Assembly: GCA_964035575.1 (NCBI GenBank)
Contig: OZ037842.1
Span: 1,674,001-1,738,000, forward strand
Direction of reading: 5' to 3'
DNA from: Rhynchopus sp. YZ270_cl-10
Taxonomy: Eukaryota > Euglenozoa > Diplonemea > Diplonemida > Diplonemidae
DNA: 64,000 nucleotides
Below, piece after piece: positions 31,840 to 42,754 of this stretch; within the stretch, counting starts at the first letter, position 1; each line of letters starts with the position of its first letter. A program made the position numbers and the translations under genes. The notes beneath the pieces were generated by a model. The model had not been told where the DNA came from, did not search any database, and saw nothing but the letters and a program-made list of their open reading frames with translations.

Positions 31840-32165
31840 TTTGGTGGAGGTGCTGATGCGCCTGGTGTGATCGATGTGTTGTAGTCTGTGCATTCTGTGT
31901 TCCTTCCGCACTGCTCCAACGACGACGACAATGTGGGGAGCCTGTGGACAACTACGAGCTGGAACACGCCGAGCCTGCCGAGCCGACGTCCAACAATGCT
32001 CTCGAGCAGATGGTGCTGGATGAAGAGGACAGCGCCCCTTCTTGAACGTTTCAGATGCTGGCGTCCCAGTGGATCTGGCAGCGTACGAAGAGCGTTAACA
32101 TACCTGCAGAAGAGCAGAATGCTGGACGTGCTGTAGATTATTTCTACAGGATGGAGTTCCACATC
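31840..32165 (+). pseudogene. GC-rich gene-like segment, unresolved
   Basis: About 320 bp with coding-like composition in an AT-rich setting. One frame reads DNYELEHAEPAEPTSNNAL then EQMVLDEEDSAPS and stops; another reads NIPAEEQNAGRAVDYFYRME. No exon structure with good splice sites could be assembled, and no family is recognised. It may be a gene relic or an exon set of a gene I could not model. Confidence 0.3.
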
Positions 32166-32362
32166 ACACCCCGTTTTTTTTCCGATAGCAATTACTTGTT
32201 TTTTTTTGGGCCGATAAAAAAAGTTTCCGAAATCGTGTTTTTTTTTACGAAATGTAGTTTCAAATTATTTTTAAAAGGACACAGATGCGACGGGGAATCT
32301 AGTCAAATGGTGGTGGTTAGTCGAACCGCAGTCCCTCAAAACTTCAATTTGGGGGTGGTGAT

Positions 32363-32456
32363 CCACCTGATTTTGCTTGAAATTTTGGTGGAGTTTTAGT
32401 TCGGTGGTGTTTAAATACCACCAAAACTGCACCAAATTTCAGGCACAATCAGGTGG
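32363..32456. mobile_element. Short TIR element, CCACCTGATTTT family, copy 2
   Basis: 94 bp, ends CCACCTGATTTTGCTTG and CACAATCAGGTGG, inner arms TGAAATTTTGGTGG and CACCAAATTTCA. Same architecture as 3415-3507; flanks give no clear duplication. Confidence 0.75.
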
Positions 32457-32482
32457 ATGACGCGTCTCAACGTTTTTTTCAG

Positions 32483-32600
32483 ATGTAAACGAAATGGATG
32501 TAGGACTGCATGGCTGGGTGTCCACCCCCGGTACAGCCGGTCATTGTACCAAAGGTACACTGTTCATGAGAGGGCTTTTTGTATTTCAAGTAAACTTTTT
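32483..32600 (+). repeat. Structured repeat family C, copy 2
   Basis: AGATGTAAACGAAATGGATG then GGAC / GTCC hairpin, GGTACA ... TGTACC hairpin, GGTACACTGTTCATGAGAGG and TTTTTGTATTTCAAGT. The second hairpin keeps pairing with GGTACA/TGTACC where copy 1 has GGTGCA/TGCACC. Confidence 0.8.
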
Positions 32601-32715
32601 TTTTTGTGGTTGATGGAAGCGCAAAGAGAGTTCACACACAGCCTTCCCCATACACCATGATTTCTTCCGATGTGTTCTTAGGCACTTCTGGGGGTCCTTT
32701 TCCCTTTATTTTAGC

Positions 32716-32768
32716 AGATGTATGTGTGCACGAGAGGCACATTCATCTCACAAATTCTCTTCTTTTTT
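32716..32768 (+). repeat. Family B hairpin, copy 7 (consensus loop)
   Basis: AGATGTATGTGTGC, loop ACGAGAG, GCACATTCATCT, then ACAAATTCTCTTC and a T run. Confidence 0.85.
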
Positions 32769-33202
32769 GCGAGTTCGCAAAATAAAATAAAATTTGAAGT
32801 TTGAAATATTTTTGTGCTCCACAACGCAACCACAACTGAGTGATGCAAGTGGTTTTTTTTTTCGAAATGGGACACAAAAACAAAAGCAAAAATCAGACAA
32901 AGCAACACTCACGTATACGATCGTTCATTTTCCCCCCTTATTCTATAGTGTTAATGTCAGTAGTGTATTTTTTTCTCTTTTTTTAGGCTGCGTCAGGAAA
33001 AGGAGTTCTATTGATGAATAGGTTCTCTTCTCAAAAACAAACGGGGGGTGGGTGGGGGGGTAAGGAGCAGACATCGAGTTTTTTTTGTGGCATTTTTTTT
33101 TAGTGTATCAACGATGTGTTACACATTTTTTGAAAAATAAAATGTGTGCATACCTTTCCCTTTTTTGTGTCAAATACACACCATAAGCTCTCAAGAAAAA
33201 AG

Positions 33203-33425
33203 ACATTATTAGGTACAGATCTTTTTTTGTCCAGTAGGTAAGGTGATTGTCGATACAACAAAAAAACAAAAACGGGTGTAGACTACCTGGCAGCGCTCCA
33301 TTTCAGGAAAAAGTACACCTGAAGAGACAATAATTATTGATATTTTTTTTTCGAAAAAACAATAGCCTTCGGGCGACATTGAGTACAGATCCTGCACTAG
33401 CAGGTGATTGTCGACACAACAAAAC
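33203..33425 (+). repeat. Family E repeats, copies 3 and 2
   Basis: 33203-33268 and 33364-33425 both contain GGTACAGAT or AGTACAGATCC and end GGTGATTGTCGA, then a CAACAAAA tail. The second also has the full GCCTTCGGGCGAC start and a perfect CCTGC / GCAGG hairpin. Confidence 0.7.
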
Positions 33426-33862
33426 ATGACAAAAAAAACCTCCGTGAGCAACAGCAAACGAGAGAGAGAGAGATAGTAATTATGACAAACAACATTGGTA
33501 TTGTGCGTCAGACTGTCGTCTGTCCGAATCTTATAACCAATAAAGTGGGTTACGTGAAGGACATACCTTGTATTGCCAAACACAACACGTTACCAAAGGT
33601 CACCGTTAACCTTCTTGCAGTTTAGTGACCTTTAGATTACTTCATTTGCATTTTTCCAGATCTGTCCCAATGGACCACACCTGGCAAAACAATCGCAATA
33701 GTTTATTCAACCCTTCAGCGGGAGGGAAATCGCCACATTTCAAAAAATCTCGAATTTTTTTTTCAACAAACAGGGTGGTGACGCGGGGGGGTAGTTTTTG
33801 TTTCTCTCTTCAAAAAAAAGGTTCCACTTTTATCCTCCTTCACAACACTTCTTCCCATTTTC

Positions 33863-33938
33863 TTTTGTGCTTTCCGGATGGCTGACATCGTACGTGGGTC
33901 GGTCGGAGGTGCCTATTAATAACTTCACTTTCTTTCAG
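33863..33938 (+). promoter_or_regulatory. Family F repeat ending in the splice acceptor upstream of HIBCH
   Basis: Matches 28550-28630 and ends TATTAATAACTTCACTTTCT then TTCAG at 33938, ten bases before the HIBCH ATG. TTAATAAC resembles a branch site and is followed by a pyrimidine tract and AG. It may be the acceptor of a 5' UTR intron or of spliced-leader addition; which one cannot be told from the sequence. Confidence 0.55.
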
Positions 33939-33948
33939 AAACACTACA

Positions 33949-35526
33949 ATGGGTATGCGACGAGTTCATGTTATGACCCGCATGATGGGTCCAGGTGTGC
34001 CACAGACGAGGCAGTGTAGTGGTGAGGCTGAGCCTCCGGTGCTGGTCACTGAAAGGGGGTGTGCGAAGCTTGTGACGTTGAACCGTGTGAAGGCGTTGAA
34101 CTCGCTGAACCATGACATGGTGACGCGTCTGCAGAAGCAGTACCTTGACTGGCAGTCGTCCCCGGGAGACTACATCGTGATGAAAGGTGCCGGTGGGAAG
34201 GCCTTCTGTGCAGGTGGTGACATCGTGGCCGTCGCGAAGGAGACGCCACAGAGCGGCACCTCGCTGCGCCGCGACTTCTTCTTCGATGAGTACAGACTCA
34301 ACTACTGCATCAAGATGTTCCCCCGCCCGCACGTCGCACTGCTGGACGGCATTGTCATGGGTGGTGGTGTCGGGCTGTATGCTTCCCCCCCTTTCTTATC
34401 ATATACTGAAGTAAAGTTTATATTTCACAGTTGATTCTGATGGAATTTGCGAGGGAAAATAAAACAAAAAAAACATAGTGCAGTTCATCCTCGGGTGTAC
34501 ACTAATACAACCAAGTTTTCAAAAAAAACAAAACAAAACAATCTACAGGTCGGTCCACGGATCGCATCGTGTCGTCACCGAAAAAACACTCTTCGCGATG
34601 CCCGAGACGGTATGTCATGCTCCCTTTGCGTTTATGTTTCCCTACTCAACACCAAATAGGGCATCGGTCTGTTCCCTGACGTTGGTGGGTCGCTCTTCCT
34701 TCCGCGCCTGCCGTACGCAGGTCTGGGGATGTACCTTGCACTTACGGGGTACCGCCTGAAGGGTGCGGACTGCCTGCACGCGAACATCGGGACGCACTAC
34801 GTTGCGAGCGAGCGCATTGCTGCGCTGGAGGAGGCGCTGATGGCGGCAGGCTCGCACACGAAGGTGGACGAGCTGATCAAGCTGCATGCCACGGCGATGG
34901 AGGACCTGCCTGCGTTCAGCCTGCAGGACAACCTGAACCGCATTGCACGCACCTTCACTCTGGGATCGCTCGACGCGATCATCGCCGACCTGAACGACGA
35001 CAACGACGACTGGGCAAAGAAGACACTCCAGACGCTCTCCAACATGTCGCCCACCTCCCTCCGCATCACACACGAGCAGCTCGTCCGCGGAGCACGTCAG
35101 GACCCTGAAGAGAACTTCCGCATGGAGGCACGCATGGTGCACGGGTGCATGAACATCTCTGGAGACTTCAACGAAGGTGTCCGTGCGCTTCTCCTCGACA
35201 AGGACAAGAGCCCCAAATGGAACCCCCCTACGCTGGCAGAGGTTTGTGTTTAAATTACTTTCGACGAAATCGTACAGAAAGTTCTCAATGAATTGCACAG
35301 AAAGTGGAGATTGCACCACTGTGTCAACAACCGAGGCAAACTACACTATTCCAGCAATCTATCAAAAAAATACTAATAATTAACACATCTCGGGGCCATA
35401 TTCTACACAAACCTATAGTTATCAAACACACCACATCCCCCACAGACATCGAAAGATTACATCGCCAAATTCTTTGCCCCAAGAGACGACCCGAAGAAGG
35501 AGTGGATGCCAATCAAGTCCGCCTGA
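33949..35526 (+). CDS. HIBCH: 3-hydroxyisobutyryl-CoA hydrolase
   Basis: Exons 33949-34376, 34549-34609, 34660-35241 and 35446-35526; 383 aa, close to the family's usual length. Crotonase-fold motifs: AFCAGGDI (oxyanion hole), MGGGVGLSVHGSHRV spanning intron 1, TEKTLFAMPETGIGLFPDVG with the catalytic acid region spanning intron 2, SLFLPRL, YLALTGYRLKGAD and the C-terminal KDYIAKFFAPRDDP and PKKEWMP. HIBCH, rather than a plain enoyl-CoA hydratase, is indicated by the MPETGIGLFPDVGGS block and length. Reaction: hydrolysis of 3-hydroxyisobutyryl-CoA in mitochondrial valine breakdown. The Arg/Met-rich N-terminus could be a targeting peptide. Introns 1 and 3 carry repeats of families D and G. Donors GTATGC, GTATGT and the unusual GTTTGT. 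Confidence 0.94.
34474..34526 (+). repeat. Family D repeat, copy 6 (in HIBCH intron 1)
   Basis: ATAGTGCAGTTCATCCTCGG then GTGTACACTAATACAACC and AAGTTTTCAAAA. It ends about 20 bases before the intron's acceptor region. Confidence 0.8.
35300..35368 (+). repeat. Family G repeat, copy 2 (in HIBCH intron 3)
   Basis: GAAAGTGGAGATTGCACCAC then TGTGTCAACAACCGAGGC and CAATCTATCAAAAA. Homologous to 11011-11080. Confidence 0.75.
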
Positions 35527-36192
35527 AGGGTTTAACCTTCCATAATTATTGAGTGTGTTAAAAACAGTTTTCCCTTAAATGAGAGGGCGCATGGAAGCCC
35601 CATTGTGCCCCCGTTTAAAAACGTTGAATATGAGCCAAGATGTCCCCCCAAATAACGTGAACGATTTTGGCGAACCTTTAAAACCGTGGTCCACAAGAGA
35701 AAAGCGCACGGCATACACACCGCTTGTTCCCCATACACCATGGTTTTTTTTTTGTTTTGTTTCTTGACACACATCGAGTGCGAACGATAAGATTCAAGAA
35801 CCCACTCCCCTCTCCCCGTCTGTTTTCCCCCACCAGCTTCACTTTTTCGCTCTGCATTACCCTCTTATGCGTCCAAAACGAAGTTCTCAACTTCTGTCAC
35901 TGTAAACATCTTTGTGTGGTTTGGAACCTCTTGCTTCCCGGAGGCTTTGAGTTGGGGTTTTATTTTTTAGTGATAAAAATAAGGTTCCCTAAGTGAATTT
36001 GGGATGAATGTAAAGTAGGGGTAATTATCATAACACCCACGTTACTAATACCCATTTACGATAATACCCACTGGGTATTATCGTAAACTTTTTGGGTATT
36101 ATCGTAAACTTTTTGGGTATTAGTTTTGGGTATTATCGTAAACTTTTTGGGTATTATCGTAAACTTTTTGGGTATTACCCAGGTTGGGTAGT

Positions 36193-36361
36193 ACCCAGGT
36201 ACCCAGGTACCCAGGTACCCAGGTACCCAGGTACCCAGGTACCCAGGTACCCAGGTACCCAGGTACCCAGGTACCCAGGTACCCAGGTACCCAGGTACCC
36301 AGGTACCCAGGTACCCAGGTACCCAGGTACCCAGGTACCCAGGTACCCAGGTACCCAGGTA
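36193..36361. repeat. 8-bp minisatellite ACCCAGGT, about 21 units
   Basis: Perfect head-to-tail ACCCAGGT units. Each junction makes GGTACC. All six frames read through as artefactual repeat peptides. A related array (ACCTGGGT, its complement) is at 45413-45560. Confidence 0.95.
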
Positions 36362-36713
36362 CACGGTACACTGGTGTACAAGGAAAAAAGTCGTGAAAGA
36401 GCAACCACAGCTCCACATGACAAACACAAAAGTGTCCAATCACGTGGGGCATTCATGCACTGAGGAGATAATGTTCCAACAATTTACAAGAAAGATTACT
36501 TAACCTACTGCTGGAAATTGCCAGGTCGTAGTAACACACAAAGTGTGCCTCCGTTCGGGAAGACCGGATATTCTAGAGACCAAAAAGGCCTCAAGAATAT
36601 CTTCCGGTAGTCAAGGTAGAACCGAGTGAACGGCCCAAGACCCCCGTGGAGAAGTTAAATGTTGTAATGCTATCAAGTACAAACTGCGACCACTGTCTTA
36701 CCCTCCTCAATGC

Positions 36714-36989
36714 ATGGTGGAAGATGTCTTTGACAACAAATATCCTGTACCCAGGTACCCATATTCCCAGACCCACGCAGCACTACGTCGCAGTACTACG
36801 CAAAATTTACCACCAGACCCTGTCTTCGTGCACCTGAAGTACAACGCCGCAGACAGGCCAAACATGCGTTGGACTCAGAGGAATGCCCGCTGTGCAGGTA
36901 TCAATGAGAACCAACTCCCAGCAACAAGGGGCGCCTTTTGGCGGGCGTTGTTGAGGGTGTTTGGGGTGCAAAGTTTTCCACAATTTTGA
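36714..36989 (+). CDS. Conserved open frame of elements A and B, unknown
   Basis: The last 65 residues (from TTQNLPPDPVFVHLKYNAAD to LLRVFGVQSFPQF) are almost identical to the frame at 44731-44958 on the - strand of the other copy. Residues ADRPNMRWTQRNARCAG are basic. The sequence is shared DNA, so protein selection is not proven. Function unknown; it may be a transposition-protein remnant. Confidence 0.3.
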   Translation: MVEDVFDNKYPVPRYPYSQTHAALRRSTTQNLPPDPVFVHLKYNAADRPNMRWTQRNARCAGINENQLPATRGAFWRALLRVFGVQSFPQF

Positions 36990-38339
36990 TGCGCGGGTAC
37001 AGAAGTGTTGTCTTGTTCTTTCATCTCTAGGAATGTAAATGTCAATCGCGTTTAACTACCACTAGGGCTTGTTCAGTGAACCCACAAGGGGTCGAAGGGG
37101 GTTGGTTATCCCATATCTATCAAAGGTTGTGTCGACCAGGCGAAACCACTATGTTACGCTGTACGTTGTTAAATCCGAAGAAATAACACTTTAGCAGCCG
37201 CAGGAAGTTTGCTAAAAAGAGTGCCTCACGCTACACAAACCACCACCCGCGATTGACTTAGATGTTATAACAAAGAGAATTCAGAACAAAACAACACCCT
37301 GCCCCATACACACTAAATTGTCATGCTTTAAGAGCATGCCTGGGCCAAAATTACTATGACGAAAAGGCAACAAGACCACCCACAAGGAGTGTGAAATGTG
37401 CACTGGTTTTCTGGGGGAACGCAATATTTTCTTGTGTCTAGTCCTCCGCGAGCAGAGGACAGACTTTCCGGAAGGTTGCCAAAGTCGAATTTCTTGCACT
37501 AGCTATGCTCCCTGGGTTAATGGCTATAGCAGTGACTGACTAAATGTTCCCACCCAGGTCTTCGTATGTTGAGGTGTAGAATGTCGGAGACGGAGAAGCG
37601 CAATCGCTGATGCAGTTCAGATTTCGCGATCCTGTGATGAGTGTAAATGTGGGTGTAATTAAGTTATGTCGCTTGGAGAAAGATTAATTGTTAATTGTCA
37701 AGAAAAATGGTTACCCTGAATTTGAGGATGTAAGACAGGGATGCAAAAAGTTGTGTAAAAAAAACCCCCCCCCCATATATTTAGTGAAAATTGTATTTTC
37801 TCTGGGGTCGATGAAACCATACCTTGTCTGCACATTCACCAGCGTGCGAGCGCCTCTGATACCTTGCGCGAGTAGCCAGCTAAATCACATCGTACCTGGG
37901 TACCTGGGTAATACCCAAAAAGTTTACGATAATACCCAAAACTAATACCCAAATAGTTTACGATAATACCCAAAAACTTTACGATAATACCCAAAAAGTT
38001 TACGATAATACCCAGTGGGTATTATCGTAAATGGGTATTAGTAACGTGGGTGTTATAGTCATTTTCCCTGTAAAGTACTACTTACACATGGTACAAAATA
38101 TTTATGTCACTGTGCATTTTCGCGCAAAACGGCGTGAAATCAGTCCAATCTGACGCTAACTTAGGGGCAGATAAGCTCAATATATTTTGGGCGAGGGGGT
38201 TTATGCACGAACAGCAATAGATAACAAAGATTCACTCGAAAATTACATCCAAACAGATCCTCTATTCCTGTTATTTTTGCTACCCTTTTTTTTTGTGCCT
38301 TTAGCACCGTTTTCGTCTTCGTCGTTCGTTTTTTACACT

Positions 38340-38826
38340 ATGGGAAACCGCCACCCCCGTCGCCACCATGACCACCACCACGGACCGCACCACCACCACC
38401 ACCATGGACATGGTCCAGCTGTCGTGATTGTTCCCGGTATGTCACACATTACAGTATTTGTGGATGGGCTCAACCCCCTTCTTTGACCCCGAGAATAGAC
38501 AGACTCTGAGAATGTAACACTTTTCAACATTTTTTTTTTTGCCCCTACCCACTGACAAGAACAACGCCATCCTCTCTGACTTATAAGGCAAGGGGTCATC
38601 ATAAAAGCCCCGTGTACAATATTGCCAAGTAACAATAATGGATTCACACACTCACACAGGTCACCCGCACCACCACCCTCATGGACCGCACCACGGGCCT
38701 CACCATGGCCATGGACCACACGGACACGTTCATCATGGAGTGGTAGTCGGCGCACACCACGGACACCACGGTCACCATGGTCACCACGGTGGACACGGAC
38801 ATCACGGAGGTCACCATCACCACTAA
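38340..38826 (+). CDS. Histidine-rich small protein 1
   Basis: Exons 38340-38436 and 38660-38826, donor GTATGT, acceptor CACACAG, the split codon giving Gly; about 87 aa. Roughly 45% His, arranged as HH(G/P) and HHGH repeats with a short hydrophobic island AVVIVPG at the exon junction and GVVVGA in exon 2. Such composition suggests binding of Zn, Ni or Cu ions, but no fold is evident. It lies 286 bp after element A and shares its start (MG...HP) and layout with the next gene, so the two are probably duplicates. Confidence 0.7.
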
Positions 38827-39634
38827 GCAGGACAGTGTGCGGAGTGACCCTCGAAAACGTGGTGAGAACGATGCTTGAGAACTGATGCTTGCTTGTCAAG
38901 TACCTTTTGTTTATACACTGTAATCTGAAAAATAAAATGCAGATCAGGGCAATGCTGCCCTCTTCTGCTTGGCCCCCGCTTTTGGCCCGCGCTCGAGGGG
39001 AACTTCGAGCCACAGAACATATCCTTTGCTTTTCCTTGCTGTTGATACAACGGTTGTTCACAACTGTTTTTTTCTCCCCTTTTATGCTTATTTTGATTCT
39101 CTACAATTGGTTCACACACGAAGTTCCGTTAGTATTTCTACCCACACTCTTGGAACGAAGTGTGCCATGCTGCAAGCAGCTAACCGTCCAGAGGAAACTT
39201 CTTGGCGGATAAGTGTCTTTGACAAAAAAACAACAAAGTATTTTTGTTGAGACACAACAAAAAACAAACAATGTTTCTCTCAATGCCCTTGTTTCGTCTT
39301 GTCCACTTTGGTTATTTTTTTTTTTGTTCTCTTTTTCTTTCTTCCTTTGCTTTTCACTTTTTTAGCAAAAAAAGCAAATGGCCAAAAAAAGTTTTGGGCG
39401 TAGGTACACACCTACTTCCCATTTCTTTTTTTCCCATTTCCTTTTTTTCTTTACAAAAAGAGCAACAAAAAGAGAAACACAAAAGCTACACTTTCTTCCC
39501 TGCTCAACACACACCACCTATTGGGCAATGTCCTGCTCTTAGTAGCTAGCCGCAACTACTTTCAATACACCCTATCTCCCTCTCCAGCTATATATTAACC
39601 CTACCTTTTCCTCCACACTCTCTCTCTTTCAACT

Positions 39635-40257
39635 ATGGGACCCAAGGCCTGGAACCACCCGCACGGACACCACCACCACCACCACCACGGACCCGGTGTC
39701 GTCGCCAGGACGGTCAACGCTGTCGCGCACGCTCTTGACCCCCACCCGCACCACCACCACCACCCCCCGGCACAGAGTATGTTTACGATAGTGTTTAAAC
39801 CGTGGTCCTTTTTGGTATATTGTCGAGAGTTGTTTTTCAAGTGAATTTTGGAGAGTTTTTTTTTTCTCGATAATCCGAGGGGGGGTTTTTTTTTAACTTT
39901 TGATGAATTTGTTTTAACTTTTGTTCATATTCCCTCACTGCAGAGACTGTTATTGTGGAGAAGACCGTCATTGTCAACCAGCCGCCAGCAGCAGCACCAG
40001 TCCCAGCGGCAGTCCCAGCGGGATATCCACAGCCAGCAGCGGCAGCAGTGCCGGCAGGTTACCCACAGCCAGCAGCAGCAGCAGTGCCGGCAGGCTACCC
40101 TCAGCCTGTTGCGGCTCCCGTGACCTATGTTCAGCCACCACCGGCAGCAGCACCAACGGTCGTGGTGGTGGAAGCAGGAAGACCCGGCCACCATCACCAC
40201 CACCACCACCACCACCCACACCGTGGGTGCCACAAGGGACCCCACGGAAGATGGTAA
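39635..40257 (+). CDS. Histidine-rich protein 2 with AVPAGYPQP repeats
   Basis: Exons 39635-39776 and 39944-40257, donor GTATGT, acceptor GCAG; about 151 aa. Exon 1: MGPKAWNHPHG, seven His, VVARTVNAVAHAL, HPHHHHHPP. Exon 2: TVIVEKTVIVNQPPAAAP, three tandem AAVPAGYPQPA units, PTVVVVEAGRPG, nine His, PHRGCHKGPHGRW and stop. The Pro/Ala/Tyr repeats resemble flexible surface or cell-wall linkers; the His runs suggest metal binding. No signal peptide or membrane span. The stop overlaps a possible donor (ATG/GTAAGT), so an alternative longer C-terminus cannot be excluded. Confidence 0.68.
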
Positions 40258-40500
40258 GTGGTGATTCAGATCCCAAGAGAGAAAAAAAAAATATTTTGTT
40301 TGTTTTGGATGTGTTTGACATTCACCTTTCCCTTTTTTTTTTTTTGAAGCAGCAGTGGCCTTCAGTTTGCTCTCAGGGTGTCAGCGGAACAGAAAAGAAC
40401 TGTTGACAAACCCTATGTAGCATACTGCAGCCGCAACAACCCACCGAACTCAAAACTCTTTTCCTTACACGGTGCGGTCTGTCGTGCTTGGAGTGTGTAA

Positions 40501-40640
40501 ATAACGGACTTACCCCCTGAGTCCGACAGTCGGACCCCCTGAGTCCGACAGACGGACTCAGGGGTCCGTCTGTCGGACTCTGGAGTCCGACAGACGGACT
40601 CTGGAGTCCGACTGTCGGACTCTGGGGTCCGACAGTCGGA
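40501..40640. repeat. Array of GTCCGAC palindromes
   Basis: Several alternating units of GTCCGACAGTCGGAC or GTCCGACAGACGGAC separated by CC(T/A)GA or TCTGGA spacers. The mirrored array is at 45575-45690. They are subterminal in element B. Confidence 0.85.
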
Positions 40641-41035
40641 CCCAAAAAAAAAATTTTTTTTTTTTTTGGGCCGAAAAAAAAATTTTTTTTTTGGCCAAAA
40701 AAATTTTTTTGGCCGAAAATCGCCTTGTATAGCCACTACAGTACACATGGTTTTACCAAAATAGCCGTATTTTGGCTGAAAATTTGACTTGAAAATTTTT
40801 TTCATTGTTTGGTCAATCTGAGGTTTTCTTTGAATTTTTTGGGCCATTTTATGACCTACTACACCCAATTTTTGGGGGATTTTTTTTTTCTTGGTCAAAA
40901 AATAGCGCTTGTTGCCTACTACTGGGTATAGGCTTGTTCAGAGGTGTGTATTTGGTGTACCCAGACATGGTCAAAACACATGAATTTTGCGTTTTTTTGC
41001 ATTTTTAGGTTCTCGACCAACCAGGGGGCGACCAA

Positions 41036-41526
41036 TTTGGGTACTGGGTACTGGGTACTGGGTACTGGGTACTGGGTACTGGGTACTGGGTACTGGGTAC
41101 TGGGTACTGGGTACTGGGTACTGGGTACTGGGTACTGGGTACTGGGTACTGGGTACTGGGTACTGGGTACTGGGTACTGGGTACTGGGTACTGGGTACTG
41201 GGTACTGGGTACTGGGTACTGGGTACTGGGTACTGGGTACTGGGTACTGGGTACTGGGTACTGGGTACTGGGTACTGGGTACTGGGTACTGGGTACTGGG
41301 TACTGGGTACTGGGTACTGGGTACTGGGTACTGGGTACTGGGTACTGGGTACTGGGTACTGGGTACTGGGTACTGGGTACTGGGTACTGGGTACTGGGTA
41401 CTGGGTACTGGGTACTGGGTACTGGGTACTGGGTACTGGGTACTGGGTACTGGGTACTGGGTACTGGGTACTGGGTACTGGGTACTGGGTACTGGGTACT
41501 GGGTACTGGGTACTGGGTACTGGGTA
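41036..41526. repeat. 7-bp minisatellite TACTGGG, about 70 units
   Basis: Uninterrupted TACTGGG units over 490 bp. Long open frames here are artefacts of the repeat. Like the 8-bp arrays, it is built around GGGTAC. Confidence 0.97.
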
Positions 41527-41949
41527 CCAAGAGAAGGCAGCTTGACAGCAGCGAAGGCGGAGGCTACGGGGAAGACAAGGTATGTAAATGTTTAACTTTC
41601 AGTTACTTGTGTAGATGCAAACAACACACCCAGTGGTTTGCAGCATTTTATTTTCTTGTGTGCTTTCTCTTCTTTGAATCGAAAGTATGTGAACCTTATT
41701 ACATCATGATACAATGCAACGAGGCCGAAACAGCCTCACTAAGGCCTCTGAAAATAAATGTTCAGACTTGGCACTTACTTATGTTTAGGTGCGCCTCAAC
41801 CACACGCTTGAATATATTTAATTTGCCACACCTCAGATAGATTTTCCAGATATGCCTATGTTCAGGTGTTCCAGGCCTCGTCACAAATAGACAAAAAAAC
41901 AAAAGCCAAAACAACAGAGAGAGAGCCAACAATTTTTTATCTCACTTGT

Positions 41950-42225
41950 GTAATAATGTTTAGCCGCGTTTTCGAAATTCCTTCCTGGAGATTACACAAA
42001 ATACAGTAGACATTATCTCCGCACACAAAGAACAAAACAAAACCCATGCCGAGAGTAGGCGCAAAAGCAATGTGGAGGAGATCTGCGCATGCAACCAAAA
42101 GGGTTGCAGTCATAGGACTTCGAGGAACTGTTCACCATACCCAACCTTGACGCCCCGTACTAGGTGGTCATACATCATTTGTCAAATATACTGTAGGAAT
42201 TTCGAAAACGCAGCACAACATTATT
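41950..42225. mobile_element. MITE-like inverted repeat inside element B
   Basis: AATAATGTTTAGCCGCGTTT then TCGAAATTCC faces GGAATTTCGAAAACGC then AGCACAACATTATT. About 276 bp, imperfect arms, with a GCAACC / GGTTGC hairpin inside. Confidence 0.65.
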
Positions 42226-42526
42226 GCCCGTGAGATAATAACTATTTATTCGAGTGAAATAAGAACTATTTTATTTCACGCGCCACTAAAAAGGTGCCCG
42301 AGTGCGTTATTTCCCGAGCGAAGCGAGGGGAATAAGAGTGAGAGAGTCACGAGGGTGCCTTTTTAGTGGCAAGTGCAAGAAAATGTTCTTATTTCACTCA
42401 ATATGTAATTTTATTCCACAAGTGAAAAACGTATTTATAGGTGTAAACAGTGGAACGTTGAGCCCACGCTCCACCCCTCACACCACCACACTTCAAATTA
42501 CAGATTATTTATTGCCTCTTACACAC

Positions 42527-42754
42527 ATGCCTAAACCCACGCGCAAGTTTGCGGAGATGGAGGATGCATATGACAACTTGTTCGACGACATGAACAGTGG
42601 TGTGCAGTACAGGAAAACATGGGACGATTTCCTCCGTTTCAACAGACTTTCAGGAGCGAACGAGCCCAGGGAAGAACACGTCGTGTCCTTCAGATCACTC
42701 CGTGATCTTTTATTTCACTCCCCCACCCAATCCTTCACGATTTGCGTGAAATAA
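42527..42754 (+). pseudogene. Tyrosine-recombinase-like N-terminal fragment
   Basis: The frame includes YDNLFDDMN, RKTWDDFLRFNRLSG and EPREEHVVSF, the pattern of the SAM-like core-binding domain in tyrosine recombinases. Only this domain is present. Family (Crypton-like or other) cannot be told. A related fragment lies on the opposite strand at about 43110-43440. Treated as a fossil piece of a mobile element. Confidence 0.4.

Larger units (their letters stand above)
36033..38053. mobile_element. TIR element A (2.0 kb) with minisatellite
   Basis: Ends ACACCCACGTTACTAATACC and its complement, with TA on both sides (36031-36032, 38054-38055). Inside each end lie reiterated GGGTATTATCGTAAAC units (four or more per side), then an ACCCAGGT array on the left (36193-36361) and two units on the right. 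The internal 1.3 kb (36366-37660) is about 95% or more identical, in inverted orientation, to 43990-45400 in element B. Short open frames conserved between both copies are at 36850-36989 (+) and 37281-37499 (-). No transposase motif recognised. Duplicated TA plus long compound TIRs fit a cut-and-paste element. Confidence 0.8.

Noticed and set aside
36193-36361. CRISPR array at the minisatellites
   Set aside because: Units are contiguous 7- or 8-mers without spacers, and the genome is eukaryotic.
36056-36463. Long repeat-peptide frames over the 8-bp array (both strands)
   Set aside because: All frames are open in a stop-free minisatellite; no start context, splice sites or non-repeat domain.
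40251-40370. Extra intron and exon after His-rich gene 2 (GTAAGT at 40254)
   Set aside because: The stop codon is directly in frame, GTAAG donors are rare here, and the downstream frame gives no His-rich continuation.
40919-41840. Frames of 200-298 codons over the 7-bp array
   Set aside because: Artefact of about 70 TACTGGG units; the non-repeat ends match nothing.
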